Shown here: piece by piece, positions 54,153 through 61,708 of the stretch | How the letters are laid out: each line of letters begins with the position of its first letter | Numbering within the stretch: the stretch's first letter is position 1 | From: Polynucleobacter sp. AP-Kaivos-20-H2 | GTDB lineage: Bacteria > Pseudomonadota > Gammaproteobacteria > Burkholderiales > Burkholderiaceae | Assembly: GCF_018882215.1 (NCBI RefSeq) | Contig: NZ_JACVOX010000002.1 | Coordinates: 124,001-188,000 of the forward strand | Reading direction: 5' to 3' | DNA: 64,000 bases | Position numbers and translations under genes: made by a program | Notes under the pieces: model-generated | Seen by the model: only the letters and a program-made list of their open reading frames with translations | The model's database searches: none | Told to the model about the DNA's origin: nothing

Positions 54153-55436
54153 TTATTTTTTATAAACCTTGCCGTCAAAAGACCAATCTCTTGTGAGATC
54201 GCCCTTTTCTGGGAAAGCCTGAGGTTTTGTAGTATTCAATGGATTCATATAAGTTGGGTAAGGCGTTTTATCCATTGGTGCAGACCAGTTAGCCGGCAAG
54301 AATGGTGGTCTTGTAATAGTTGCCCAACCTAATTTTTCAAAAGTCTTATCCATAAATCGGGTATCCACAGCACGGGCGAAATCAATACCCGTTAGCTTAT
54401 TCTGAATGCGCTTGTTTTCATAAAGCCAGGTATAAATCGGCTCATTTGCACGACCCCAGAACACTGGAATTGGGTAAATGTAATTGGGCTTGTACAAGAG
54501 GTTGTAGGCAGAAATTTGCTGACGTAAGATTTCTTTTGAGTAATTCTTGAGATTCGGATCTTCTTGCATAACATCTACAGCGGCATCCGGATTCTTTCTA
54601 ATCCAAAGCGTTGCTTCAGCAATGGCATCGGTAAAGGCCTGAACCACGTCGGGCGCATTATCAATCACCTCTTGGCGCACATAGAAAGTTCCCTCATAAA
54701 TATTGTAGGGATAGCTATCGCTAATAATTCTGGCGTTCTTGCGCTCCTTCGACATGATGGTTGGGGTTGGATCCCAAGGTACTACCGCATCAATTCCTTT
54801 AGGCATCGCCATTTGCTCACCCGGAGGCATATTCTTTAGGATGATGTCTTTTCCAATCTCAATACCATTAGCCTTGGCTGCGGCTTGAATATAAAACTCA
54901 GCTGAAGAGCCAGTCACGATACCAATAGTTGCTGGGGGATTCGAGCCCTTAAAGTCCTTAAAGGATTTAATTTTGGAATCCAATGGCACCAAAACTGCAT
55001 GCATCAAATTCGTGTTGATCACTGCAATGGTTTTAACAGGAATATTTTTATCAATTAATGAAGTGAACGGGAAATTGCCGCCGTTGCCAAACTGGAAACG
55101 ACCAGAGATGATGACCTCGTTAATAGCCGGCCCAGAAGGGAACGCCTGCAATTTCGATTCAATACCCCGCTTGGCCAATAGACCTTTTTTATCCATTACT
55201 AAGTTAATCGTATTTTGACCTGACCATGGTGGCTGAAATGCAATCTGCAATGGCCACCAACCCTTTTCTTTGAGCCAGGCTACAGACTTGGCGGATACCT
55301 TCTCATCAGCACCCTCCGGCCATCCATAGTCATTGAATTTGGTGGCGTTCTGAGCCATCGATAACATTGGAGCGCCCGATAACATGGCGACAGCAAGTAC
55401 TGAAAAGATACGGCGTAATGCGCTAAATTGTTTCAT
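54153..55436 (-). CDS. ABC transporter substrate-binding protein (SsuA/NMT1-like)
   Basis: A 427-residue periplasmic binding protein. The signal peptide covers about 1-29 (ends LSMAQ). AFQPPWSGQNTINLVMDKKGL and FPSGPAINEVIISGRFQFG are typical of the nitrate/sulfonate/taurine and NMT1 group, where the second segment shapes the anion pocket. It is longer than SsuA/TauA (about 320), with ~80 extra C-terminal residues rich in Pro, Thr and Trp. The ATG at 55436 has AAGGAG upstream; an earlier Met in the frame has none. The ligand is unknown, probably a small organic acid or sulfonate. Confidence 0.88.
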   Translation of the reverse strand: MKQFSALRRIFSVLAVAMLSGAPMLSMAQNATKFNDYGWPEGADEKVSAKSVAWLKEKGWWPLQIAFQPPWSGQNTINLVMDKKGLLAKRGIESKLQAFPSGPAINEVIISGRFQFGNGGNFPFTSLIDKNIPVKTIAVINTNLMHAVLVPLDSKIKSFKDFKGSNPPATIGIVTGSSAEFYIQAAAKANGIEIGKDIILKNMPPGEQMAMPKGIDAVVPWDPTPTIMSKERKNARIISDSYPYNIYEGTFYVRQEVIDNAPDVVQAFTDAIAEATLWIRKNPDAAVDVMQEDPNLKNYSKEILRQQISAYNLLYKPNYIYPIPVFWGRANEPIYTWLYENKRIQNKLTGIDFARAVDTRFMDKTFEKLGWATITRPPFLPANWSAPMDKTPYPTYMNPLNTTKPQAFPEKGDLTRDWSFDGKVYKK

Positions 55437-55496
55437 TACGATCTCCTTAAGAATGAAATTTCTTGTACCGAATACAACAAGCAAAGGTCAAAAAAA

Positions 55497-56954
55497 CTAA
55501 CTGCTGAAGCTTAACTCTATACCGCCCAACTTGGTTCTAATTTTTCTATATTCTTTTTTCATAACTAAATACTTCACCAACTCGGTAAAGGGCTGTAAAG
55601 CAGGCCCCTGCTTCAAAGCTTCCTGAGCACCATCTCTTAATCCTAATGCAAGATTTTCAGGATAAAAAGCATGCAAACTCAACTGCTCCTTACTTACTGA
55701 GCGCCCCCATTTTTTTCTTAATCCAGATAACGCAGGCTCAATCAACTCCCCAGGCCTACGAGAGGCGTCGTAATCTACGTTGGCACGATTCATTACCTCA
55801 GCACTGGGAGTGCCAGCCAATCTTCCGTAGTGACCCTTGAGATATAACTTAACCTCATCAGGAATCGTTTTATAACGTTCACCCTGCATCACATTTAGAA
55901 CAGCTTGCGTCACGATATATTGGGCAAATGGGCTGACCAGAATGGGATAACCCAAGTCTTCGCGAACTCTGGCCGTCTCTTCAAGAATCTCAGATTCTCT
56001 ATGAGAAATGCCCATTGTGGCCAACTGAGCACGTAGATTAGAAATCATCCCGCCAGGGATTTGATGTTCATATAAAGCTGGATCGTAACTGGCCTTCTCT
56101 CCGCGAGCAAAATTGTCACGCGCACAAATCCAATCGAAGTATTCATTCACTTTTTGCAAAGCAGCGCGATTCATCTTTGGTGCACGACCTAGTTTCTGTG
56201 CGCTAGCATATACATCTAGCACTGAAGGCAAGGAAGCACCATTCGCTAAACAGTCAGTTGCGACATATCCATAAGCAAATCCAGCCTTGATAGCCTCTTC
56301 GTATACCAATGGAGCCAAACCAGATTGGCAATGAGAATGTAATTTAATCGGGATACCAGTGGCTGCAGAGACTACCGCAGGGAAAAGTGTTGCAGCCCGA
56401 TCGGGAGTAAGTAAGCCTGTTGGGTCTTTTACCGAAATAAAATCGACACCTAGCTTTACCAACTCACGTGTGCGAGCAATAAAGTAAGCATCATCATGCA
56501 CAGGGCTTAAGGCATAAGTCAACATGGCATTGATCAACATGCCATATTTTTTACCTGCCTTAACAGAGGATTCAATATTGCGGTTATCGTTCAGCGCATC
56601 GTAAACAGTAAGCACTCTCACGCCAGACTGGGCTAATAACTCCACATTCAACTCAACTACGTCATCCGGGAATAACTCAAACGTATAAATACTTTGGCCA
56701 CGTGTTAATGCATCTGTTGGCGTGCTGAGTTGCTTACTCAAAAACTCCATACGCTTCCATGGGTCTTCACGCAAGAATCGCACCATCACATCGAATACAG
56801 CTCCGCCCAATATATTGATGTAGCCATAGCCAGCCTGATCTATATCAGCCAAGGCTGGATACATATGGGGAGTAGTCATACGGGTAGACCAAAGGCACTG
56901 ATGCGCATCGCGCAAAGTGACATCAATCATTTCGAATGGCGTCTTCTTAGTCAT
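55497..56954 (-). CDS. Biotin-dependent carboxyltransferase, divergent OadA/pyruvate carboxylase-like
   Basis: A 485-residue TIM-barrel carboxyltransferase of the oxaloacetate decarboxylase alpha / transcarboxylase 5S family. The metal site is intact: RDAHQ (Asp16), Lys176 in SVKDPTG and His206/His208 in KLHSHCQSG. Segments that shape the substrate site differ from OadA: NILGGAVFD where OadA has MWGGATFD-like sequence, and LTRGQS where OadA has LLRGQN. The usual C-terminal biotin domain is absent; a separate carrier gene precedes it. ATG 56954 forms TGATG with that gene. No OadB-type membrane subunit or biotin carboxylase is in the window, so reaction direction and substrate are unknown. Confidence 0.85.
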   Translation of the reverse strand: MTKKTPFEMIDVTLRDAHQCLWSTRMTTPHMYPALADIDQAGYGYINILGGAVFDVMVRFLREDPWKRMEFLSKQLSTPTDALTRGQSIYTFELFPDDVVELNVELLAQSGVRVLTVYDALNDNRNIESSVKAGKKYGMLINAMLTYALSPVHDDAYFIARTRELVKLGVDFISVKDPTGLLTPDRAATLFPAVVSAATGIPIKLHSHCQSGLAPLVYEEAIKAGFAYGYVATDCLANGASLPSVLDVYASAQKLGRAPKMNRAALQKVNEYFDWICARDNFARGEKASYDPALYEHQIPGGMISNLRAQLATMGISHRESEILEETARVREDLGYPILVSPFAQYIVTQAVLNVMQGERYKTIPDEVKLYLKGHYGRLAGTPSAEVMNRANVDYDASRRPGELIEPALSGLRKKWGRSVSKEQLSLHAFYPENLALGLRDGAQEALKQGPALQPFTELVKYLVMKKEYRKIRTKLGGIELSFSS

Positions 56955-57517
56955 CACGCAAGCTCAATCACCATCAGAGGCTGCCCAACTTCGATCGTTG
57001 CGCCATCCTCCACTAGAATCCTAGACACCTTACCAGCGCACTCTGCAGGAATCGTGTTGAGTAATTTCATTACCTCGACAATGCATAGGTCCGTAGTAGG
57101 CGTAACGCTATCACCCACCTCAACAAATGGCGGAGAGCTTGGGCTTGGCCGACGATAAAAAGTACCGATCATTGGACTCACAATCATGCGCTCTGAAGAT
57201 GAAATAGTCAGTGCCGCATTAGGTGCCGGAGCAGCAATAGGGCTTGGAGCTAACACAGCAACTGGGGAGGCAGCGTAAGCGACCGGAGCGGAAACATTTG
57301 GAGTCCCCACGGAAATCTCAATCTCAAATTCTTCAGTCTTATAACCAAAGGTCGTAAACGTACCCGCGTCCTTGATGAGGGCAACAATTTCCTTTACCTG
57401 CTTCATTGTGAATTCAGGAGGGGTCTTCACCTTGGTTGCAGCTTTTGTTGCTGGAACTTTTTTAGAAGTCTTTGGGTTTGCTTTCGCTTTGGAGGCGACT
57501 TTCTTTTTTGTTTGCAC
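56954..57517 (-). CDS. Biotin carboxyl carrier protein, AccB-like, with basic N-terminal tail
   Basis: A 187-residue carrier. Residues 38-72 (MKQVKEIVALIKDAG onwards) resemble the AccB N-terminal region. An Ala/Pro linker follows, then the biotinyl domain with SPMIGTFYRRPSPSS (114-128) and EVMKL, where Lys151 should carry biotin. Residue 152 is Leu instead of the usual Met. The first 36 residues are extremely rich in Lys, Ala and Thr, unusual for AccB. Translation starts at GTG 57517; the ATG at codon 38 has no ribosome site. It leads the operon and probably serves the adjacent carboxyltransferase rather than acetyl-CoA carboxylase. Confidence 0.83.
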   Translation of the reverse strand: MQTKKKVASKAKANPKTSKKVPATKAATKVKTPPEFTMKQVKEIVALIKDAGTFTTFGYKTEEFEIEISVGTPNVSAPVAYAASPVAVLAPSPIAAPAPNAALTISSSERMIVSPMIGTFYRRPSPSSPPFVEVGDSVTPTTDLCIVEVMKLLNTIPAECAGKVSRILVEDGATIEVGQPLMVIELA

Positions 57518-57548
57518 TGTCTCGTATTTTTAGTTAATATTTTCTCTA

Positions 57549-57577
57549 ATGAAATTTAAAGTATCATCAGATGAAAT
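57549..57577. promoter_or_regulatory. Direct repeat in the divergent iclR/biotin-carrier promoter region
   Basis: ATGAAAT occurs at 57549-57555 and 57571-57577, 22 bp apart (about two helix turns), each followed by a variant of TTTAAAG. The site lies between two divergent start codons 113 bp apart and could bind the neighbouring IclR regulator. Confidence 0.35.
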
Positions 57578-57630
57578 GCTTTAAGGGTAAACACTTAAAA
57601 ATGCAAAAATCCTCAAAAAATCCTTAATAA

Positions 57631-58443
57631 ATGCCGCAAAAACTCTCCCGCATCACTCCTCCAGCCGAAATATTGGAAGAATCCGCCAAATCCAGCATGG
57701 CGGAAAAGGTGCTGCTCATTCTGGAGACAATTGCGCAATCAGAATTTCCGCTTACCCTTGAGACCATATCGACTGGCACTGACTTAGCTAAGCCCACTGT
57801 ATTTAGATTACTCAACACATTAGTTACACAAGGATTTATTGAGCGCGATCCCAATGGCAGGCGTTTTCAACCCAGTGCAAAACTCAGAATTTTAGGAATC
57901 AATATTCTCTCGGTGGACTCGATCCGGTCACAACGCGTAGCAGTAATGAAACGTCTTGTAGAAGAAATTGGTGAAACTTGTAACTTCAATATTTTGGATG
58001 GCAACAAGGTGATGTATCTAGATCGTGTTGAAACAAGCGCGCCTATTAGACTTCACGTAGATCTAGGTATGCGCGTTCCGCTTCACTGCACTGCTAGTGG
58101 AAAATTATTTCTCTCAGGCATGACTGAATTGCAGGTTCAGCGCTCACTTGGGAATGAGCCTTTTGAAACTTATACGCCCAGAACCATTACTACTTACGAT
58201 AAATTATTTTCTGAGCTGGAAAATATTCGTCAAAATGGCTACGCCCTTGATGAATCGGCCTTCCTGGAGGGTTTCATTGGTATCGCTGTACCAGTAATTA
58301 ACTCTAAACAGAAAACCTTTGCGACGATTACGGCTCATGGTCCCGCGCCGCGCATGCAAGAAAAATCCATTGATTTTTATATCAACCCTTTAAAACGCGC
58401 TGCGCAAGATATCCAAAGCAGCCTATCTGAAACTAGCAATTAA
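57631..58443 (+). CDS. IclR-family transcriptional regulator
   Basis: A 270-residue regulator. The winged helix-turn-helix is at about 24-85 (EKVLLILETIA, then AKPTVFRLLNTLVTQGFIE). The C-terminal effector domain holds VMYLDRVE, PLHCTASGKLFL and GFIGIAVPV, all typical. IclR proteins sense small organic acids and control catabolic operons nearby. Position suggests control of both its own operon (BKACE, GMC dehydrogenase, exporter) and the divergent biotin/ABC operon. The effector is unknown. Confidence 0.92.
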   Translation: MPQKLSRITPPAEILEESAKSSMAEKVLLILETIAQSEFPLTLETISTGTDLAKPTVFRLLNTLVTQGFIERDPNGRRFQPSAKLRILGINILSVDSIRSQRVAVMKRLVEEIGETCNFNILDGNKVMYLDRVETSAPIRLHVDLGMRVPLHCTASGKLFLSGMTELQVQRSLGNEPFETYTPRTITTYDKLFSELENIRQNGYALDESAFLEGFIGIAVPVINSKQKTFATITAHGPAPRMQEKSIDFYINPLKRAAQDIQSSLSETSN

Positions 58444-58458
58444 TTTCTTGGAATTTAT

Positions 58459-59289
58459 ATGAGCACACCAGTAATCATCACAGTAGCAATGACCGGAGCG
58501 ATTCCTAGAAAAAAGGATTGCCCAGGTTTGCCAGTAACCACTAGCGAGCAGATTGAAGAAACTCAAAAGGCTTTTGAAGCAGGCGCTTCTCTTGCACACA
58601 TTCATGTGCGCAATCCTGATGAAACCCCAAGCTCTGATCCTGATTTATATGCAAAGGTACAAGAAGGTATACAGAAATATTGTCCAGGAATGATTGTTCA
58701 ATTCTCTACCGGTGGTAGAGGTCGTGATCAAGCGGCACGTGGCGGTATGCTATTTCACCGACCTGATATGGCTTCCCTAGCAACCGGATCAGTCAACTTC
58801 CCCACCGGAATCTATGAGAATCCCCCAGAATTTGTAGATGGACTTGCAAGTGAGATGCTTAAATATGAGATCAAGCCAGAAATTGAGATTTTCGATCTGG
58901 CCATGCTCTACAACGCGGCAAATCTGATTGAACGCGGACTCCTAAAGGCGCCGGCTCACGTGCAATTTGTGATGGGCATCCCAAATGCAATGCCAGCGAG
59001 ACGTTCGATTCTAGAATTTCTCATTTCAGAATTAAAAGCCGTGATGCCCGATGCCACTTGGACTGCAGCAGGTATTGCACGTCATCAGCTCACGGTAAAT
59101 GAATGGACACTTGAATTAGGTGGCCACGTTAGAACCGGGTTGGAGGACAATACTCGCTTTGATAAAACTCGTGCAGCAAAAGATAATGCAGAGCTTGTTA
59201 CGCGCTTAGCTGAAATAGCCCCTAGATATAACCGAACAGTTGCAACGCCAGCACAAGCTCGCGAAATCTTAGGATTAAGAAAGCACTAA
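58459..59289 (+). CDS. Beta-keto acid cleavage enzyme (BKACE, DUF849)
   Basis: A 276-residue zinc TIM-barrel enzyme. The metal and catalytic residues match the characterised 3-keto-5-aminohexanoate cleavage enzyme: His47 and His49 in HIHVR and Glu229 in GLED. FSTGG and the GIARHQ region are also conserved. BKACEs convert a beta-keto acid plus acetyl-CoA into acetoacetate and a new acyl-CoA. Family members differ in the side chain accepted, and this sequence alone does not tell which. With a SauS/SauT-like pair nearby, 3-keto-4-sulfobutyrate giving sulfoacetyl-CoA is one chemically consistent option. It starts 15 bp after iclR. Confidence 0.9.
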   Translation: MSTPVIITVAMTGAIPRKKDCPGLPVTTSEQIEETQKAFEAGASLAHIHVRNPDETPSSDPDLYAKVQEGIQKYCPGMIVQFSTGGRGRDQAARGGMLFHRPDMASLATGSVNFPTGIYENPPEFVDGLASEMLKYEIKPEIEIFDLAMLYNAANLIERGLLKAPAHVQFVMGIPNAMPARRSILEFLISELKAVMPDATWTAAGIARHQLTVNEWTLELGGHVRTGLEDNTRFDKTRAAKDNAELVTRLAEIAPRYNRTVATPAQAREILGLRKH

Positions 59290-59294
59290 TCAAC

Positions 59295-60896
59295 ATGTCA
59301 AACACATCGTTCGATTACATTGTTGTCGGCGGCGGCTCATCCGGCTGCGTTTTAGCCAACCGCCTCTCGGAGGATCCCAAGAATTCCGTTTGCCTTATTG
59401 AGGCGGGGCCTAAGGACCGCTCTCCTTGGATTCATCTACCAATTGGTTACGCAAAAACGATGTGGGACCCAAAACTCAATTGGAAATTTCAGACCGAGCC
59501 TGATACCGGCGTGAACAATCGACAAATTTATTGGCCCAGAGGAAAGACATTAGGTGGCTCTAGCTCAATCAATGGCTTAATTTTTATTCGCGGCCAGAAA
59601 GAAGATTACGACACTTGGCGTGATCTCGGTAATCCAGGTTGGGGTTGGGATGACGTACTACCCTACTTTAAAAAAGCAGAAGGTAATGATCGCTTGGGCG
59701 AGCCATTACATTCAAAAACTGGACCATTAAAAGCTTCCTCTATTCCAAAGAAGCATCCTTTGGTTGAGGCATTCAAAAAGACGGCTAATGCTTTAGGAGT
59801 GCCAGAGACAGATGACTTTAATAACTTAACGCAAGAAGGCGTTGGTTACTATCAACTCACAACCCACAAAGGCTTTCGTTGTAGCACTGCCGTTGCTTAC
59901 TTAAAGCCCGCTAAGAAACGCAGTAACTTAAAGATCCTGACAGATAGCCAGGTTTGCAAAGTTATTTTTGAAAATAAAAAAGTCGTTGGGGTTGAGCTCA
60001 TTCGCAACGGCGTTAAGAGTGTCGTCCATGCAAACAAAGAGGTTATTCTTAGCGCTGGTGCCATTCTCAGTCCACAGCTCCTGCAGCTATCCGGAGTGGG
60101 CCCAGCTCAACTACTACAAGAATTTAATATCCCTGTTGTACAAGATTTGCCAGGGGTCGGAGAAAACTTACAAGACCATCTGCAGCACCGCCTCATTTAT
60201 GAACTAAACCAACCCATCTCCACCAACGACCAACTCTCATCTTGGTTTGGGCAATTAAAAATGGGATTGGATTGGCTGCTTTTCCGTGGTGGTCCACTGT
60301 CTATTGGCATCAATCAAGGCGGCCTCTTTACACGAGTCATGAAAGACTCTAAAACGCCTGATATTCAATTTCATTTGGCAACACTTTCTGCTGAAATGGC
60401 TGGAGGCAAGGTGCATCCATTTTCTGGATTCACCATGTCAGTATGTCAATTACGACCAGAATCTCGAGGTCACGTCCGCATTCAATCTTCGGACCCACTT
60501 GTGCCGCCAAAAATGTTAGCCAACTATATGTCGACACCTTACGACCGCGATATCAGCATTGCGGCAGTCAAGTACGCCAGAAAAATTGCGCGGACTGAAC
60601 CACTGAGATCCCTTGTGGTCAGAGAGGTCAAGCCTAATAACCCACAATCGGATAAAGAAATCTTAGAGTTTTGCCGCAACAATGGTGCAACGATTTTCCA
60701 TCCTACTGGCACATGTCAAATGGGTCCGGATAGCGATCCAATGGCAGTACTTGATTCCTCTTTAAGAGTTAAAGGTGTACAAGGCTTGAGAGTGGTTGAT
60801 TGCTCTGCAATGCCAACACTTCCCTCAGGCAATACCAATTGGCCCGCAGTAATGCTCGCTGAAAGAGCCTCGGACCTTATTCTAGGAAAGATTTAA
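59295..60896 (+). CDS. GMC-family FAD alcohol dehydrogenase (choline-dehydrogenase-like)
   Basis: A 533-residue flavoprotein. The FAD loop VGGGSSGCVLANRLSED is at the N-terminus, and the GMC signatures GKTLGGSSSINGLIFIRG and GAILSPQLLQLSGVGP follow. The catalytic His is His469 in FHPTGTCQMG, partnered by an Asn in GNTNWP. The family oxidises primary or secondary alcohols to aldehydes or ketones, passing electrons to the respiratory chain. Here the substrate is probably the hydroxy compound that gives the keto acid or aldehyde used by neighbouring enzymes; an isethionate- or hydroxysulfonate-type substrate is possible. It lies 5 bp after the BKACE gene. Confidence 0.9.
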   Translation: MSNTSFDYIVVGGGSSGCVLANRLSEDPKNSVCLIEAGPKDRSPWIHLPIGYAKTMWDPKLNWKFQTEPDTGVNNRQIYWPRGKTLGGSSSINGLIFIRGQKEDYDTWRDLGNPGWGWDDVLPYFKKAEGNDRLGEPLHSKTGPLKASSIPKKHPLVEAFKKTANALGVPETDDFNNLTQEGVGYYQLTTHKGFRCSTAVAYLKPAKKRSNLKILTDSQVCKVIFENKKVVGVELIRNGVKSVVHANKEVILSAGAILSPQLLQLSGVGPAQLLQEFNIPVVQDLPGVGENLQDHLQHRLIYELNQPISTNDQLSSWFGQLKMGLDWLLFRGGPLSIGINQGGLFTRVMKDSKTPDIQFHLATLSAEMAGGKVHPFSGFTMSVCQLRPESRGHVRIQSSDPLVPPKMLANYMSTPYDRDISIAAVKYARKIARTEPLRSLVVREVKPNNPQSDKEILEFCRNNGATIFHPTGTCQMGPDSDPMAVLDSSLRVKGVQGLRVVDCSAMPTLPSGNTNWPAVMLAERASDLILGKI

Positions 60897-60904
60897 TCTC
60901 CCTA

Positions 60905-61708
60905 ATGCATTTCTTTATCTTTTCATTAATTGGGGTGATGACAGGCTTGCTAATGGCCCTTTTTGGTATCGGTGGCGGTGCATTTATTGTTCCGGCATTA
61001 GACGCTGCTTTTTTAGCAGTGCCCAATTCTGCTCATCCGCCTTTTCAACTGATAGTGATTGGTAGCTTATGCACTATTGTTATAGGATCCCTACCGCGCG
61101 CTATTAAAGTTTTAATTGGCGATAAAAATGAACGTAGCATTGCAAGGTTATTAATACTCAGCGCGCTTCCATTCATATTGCTAGCCAGCCTAGCAGCCAC
61201 TCAATTGGCTGATCAAGCGCTGCGCCTAGGGTTTTCTGGGACGATTGTTTTAATTGGACTATGGACTCTCTTTGGCAAAAATCCATCGAGCAAATCAGCT
61301 GCCGTTCCTGTTAAGCCCAGCACTTACAAACTCATTACTGTAGGGGCCATTTCAGGCATATCATCAGCATTGTTTGGTCTCGGCGGCGCAACCCTTTTGA
61401 TGCCGCTCCTAACAATGTGGGTTGGATTGCCGATTGCAATTTGCGTTGATATTTCGATTCTATTTGTATCAGCCACTTCCATTGTGAGCCTCACTACCCT
61501 CAGTTCAGCCTGGGTAGGAATTCATGGGGCAGATAGCATCGACAGCACAATATTAATTTTGATACTCATTCTGGGGATAAGTGCCGCATTGACACAGACT
61601 CTCGCATCAGGAAAATTAGTCAAAATGAAGGATGGTTTAAGGCAGCGCTTACTAGGGTGCTACCTCGTAAGTCTAGGGATCTGGGTAATTGCCCGCTCGC
61701 TTAACTAA
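60905..61708 (+). CDS. TauE/SafE-family anion exporter (second copy)
   Basis: A 267-residue membrane protein with about eight helices and the repeated family motif: MALFGIGGGAFIVPAL near the N-terminus and SALFGLGGATLLMPLL in the second half. In organosulfonate degraders such exporters remove sulfite. It is 8 bp after the GMC gene, so it belongs to the iclR operon. Its stop overlaps the stop of the convergent CoA ligase gene by 3 bp, with no terminator between them. It is clearly distinct in sequence from the copy at 51807-52559. Confidence 0.87.
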   Translation: MHFFIFSLIGVMTGLLMALFGIGGGAFIVPALDAAFLAVPNSAHPPFQLIVIGSLCTIVIGSLPRAIKVLIGDKNERSIARLLILSALPFILLASLAATQLADQALRLGFSGTIVLIGLWTLFGKNPSSKSAAVPVKPSTYKLITVGAISGISSALFGLGGATLLMPLLTMWVGLPIAICVDISILFVSATSIVSLTTLSSAWVGIHGADSIDSTILILILILGISAALTQTLASGKLVKMKDGLRQRLLGCYLVSLGIWVIARSLN

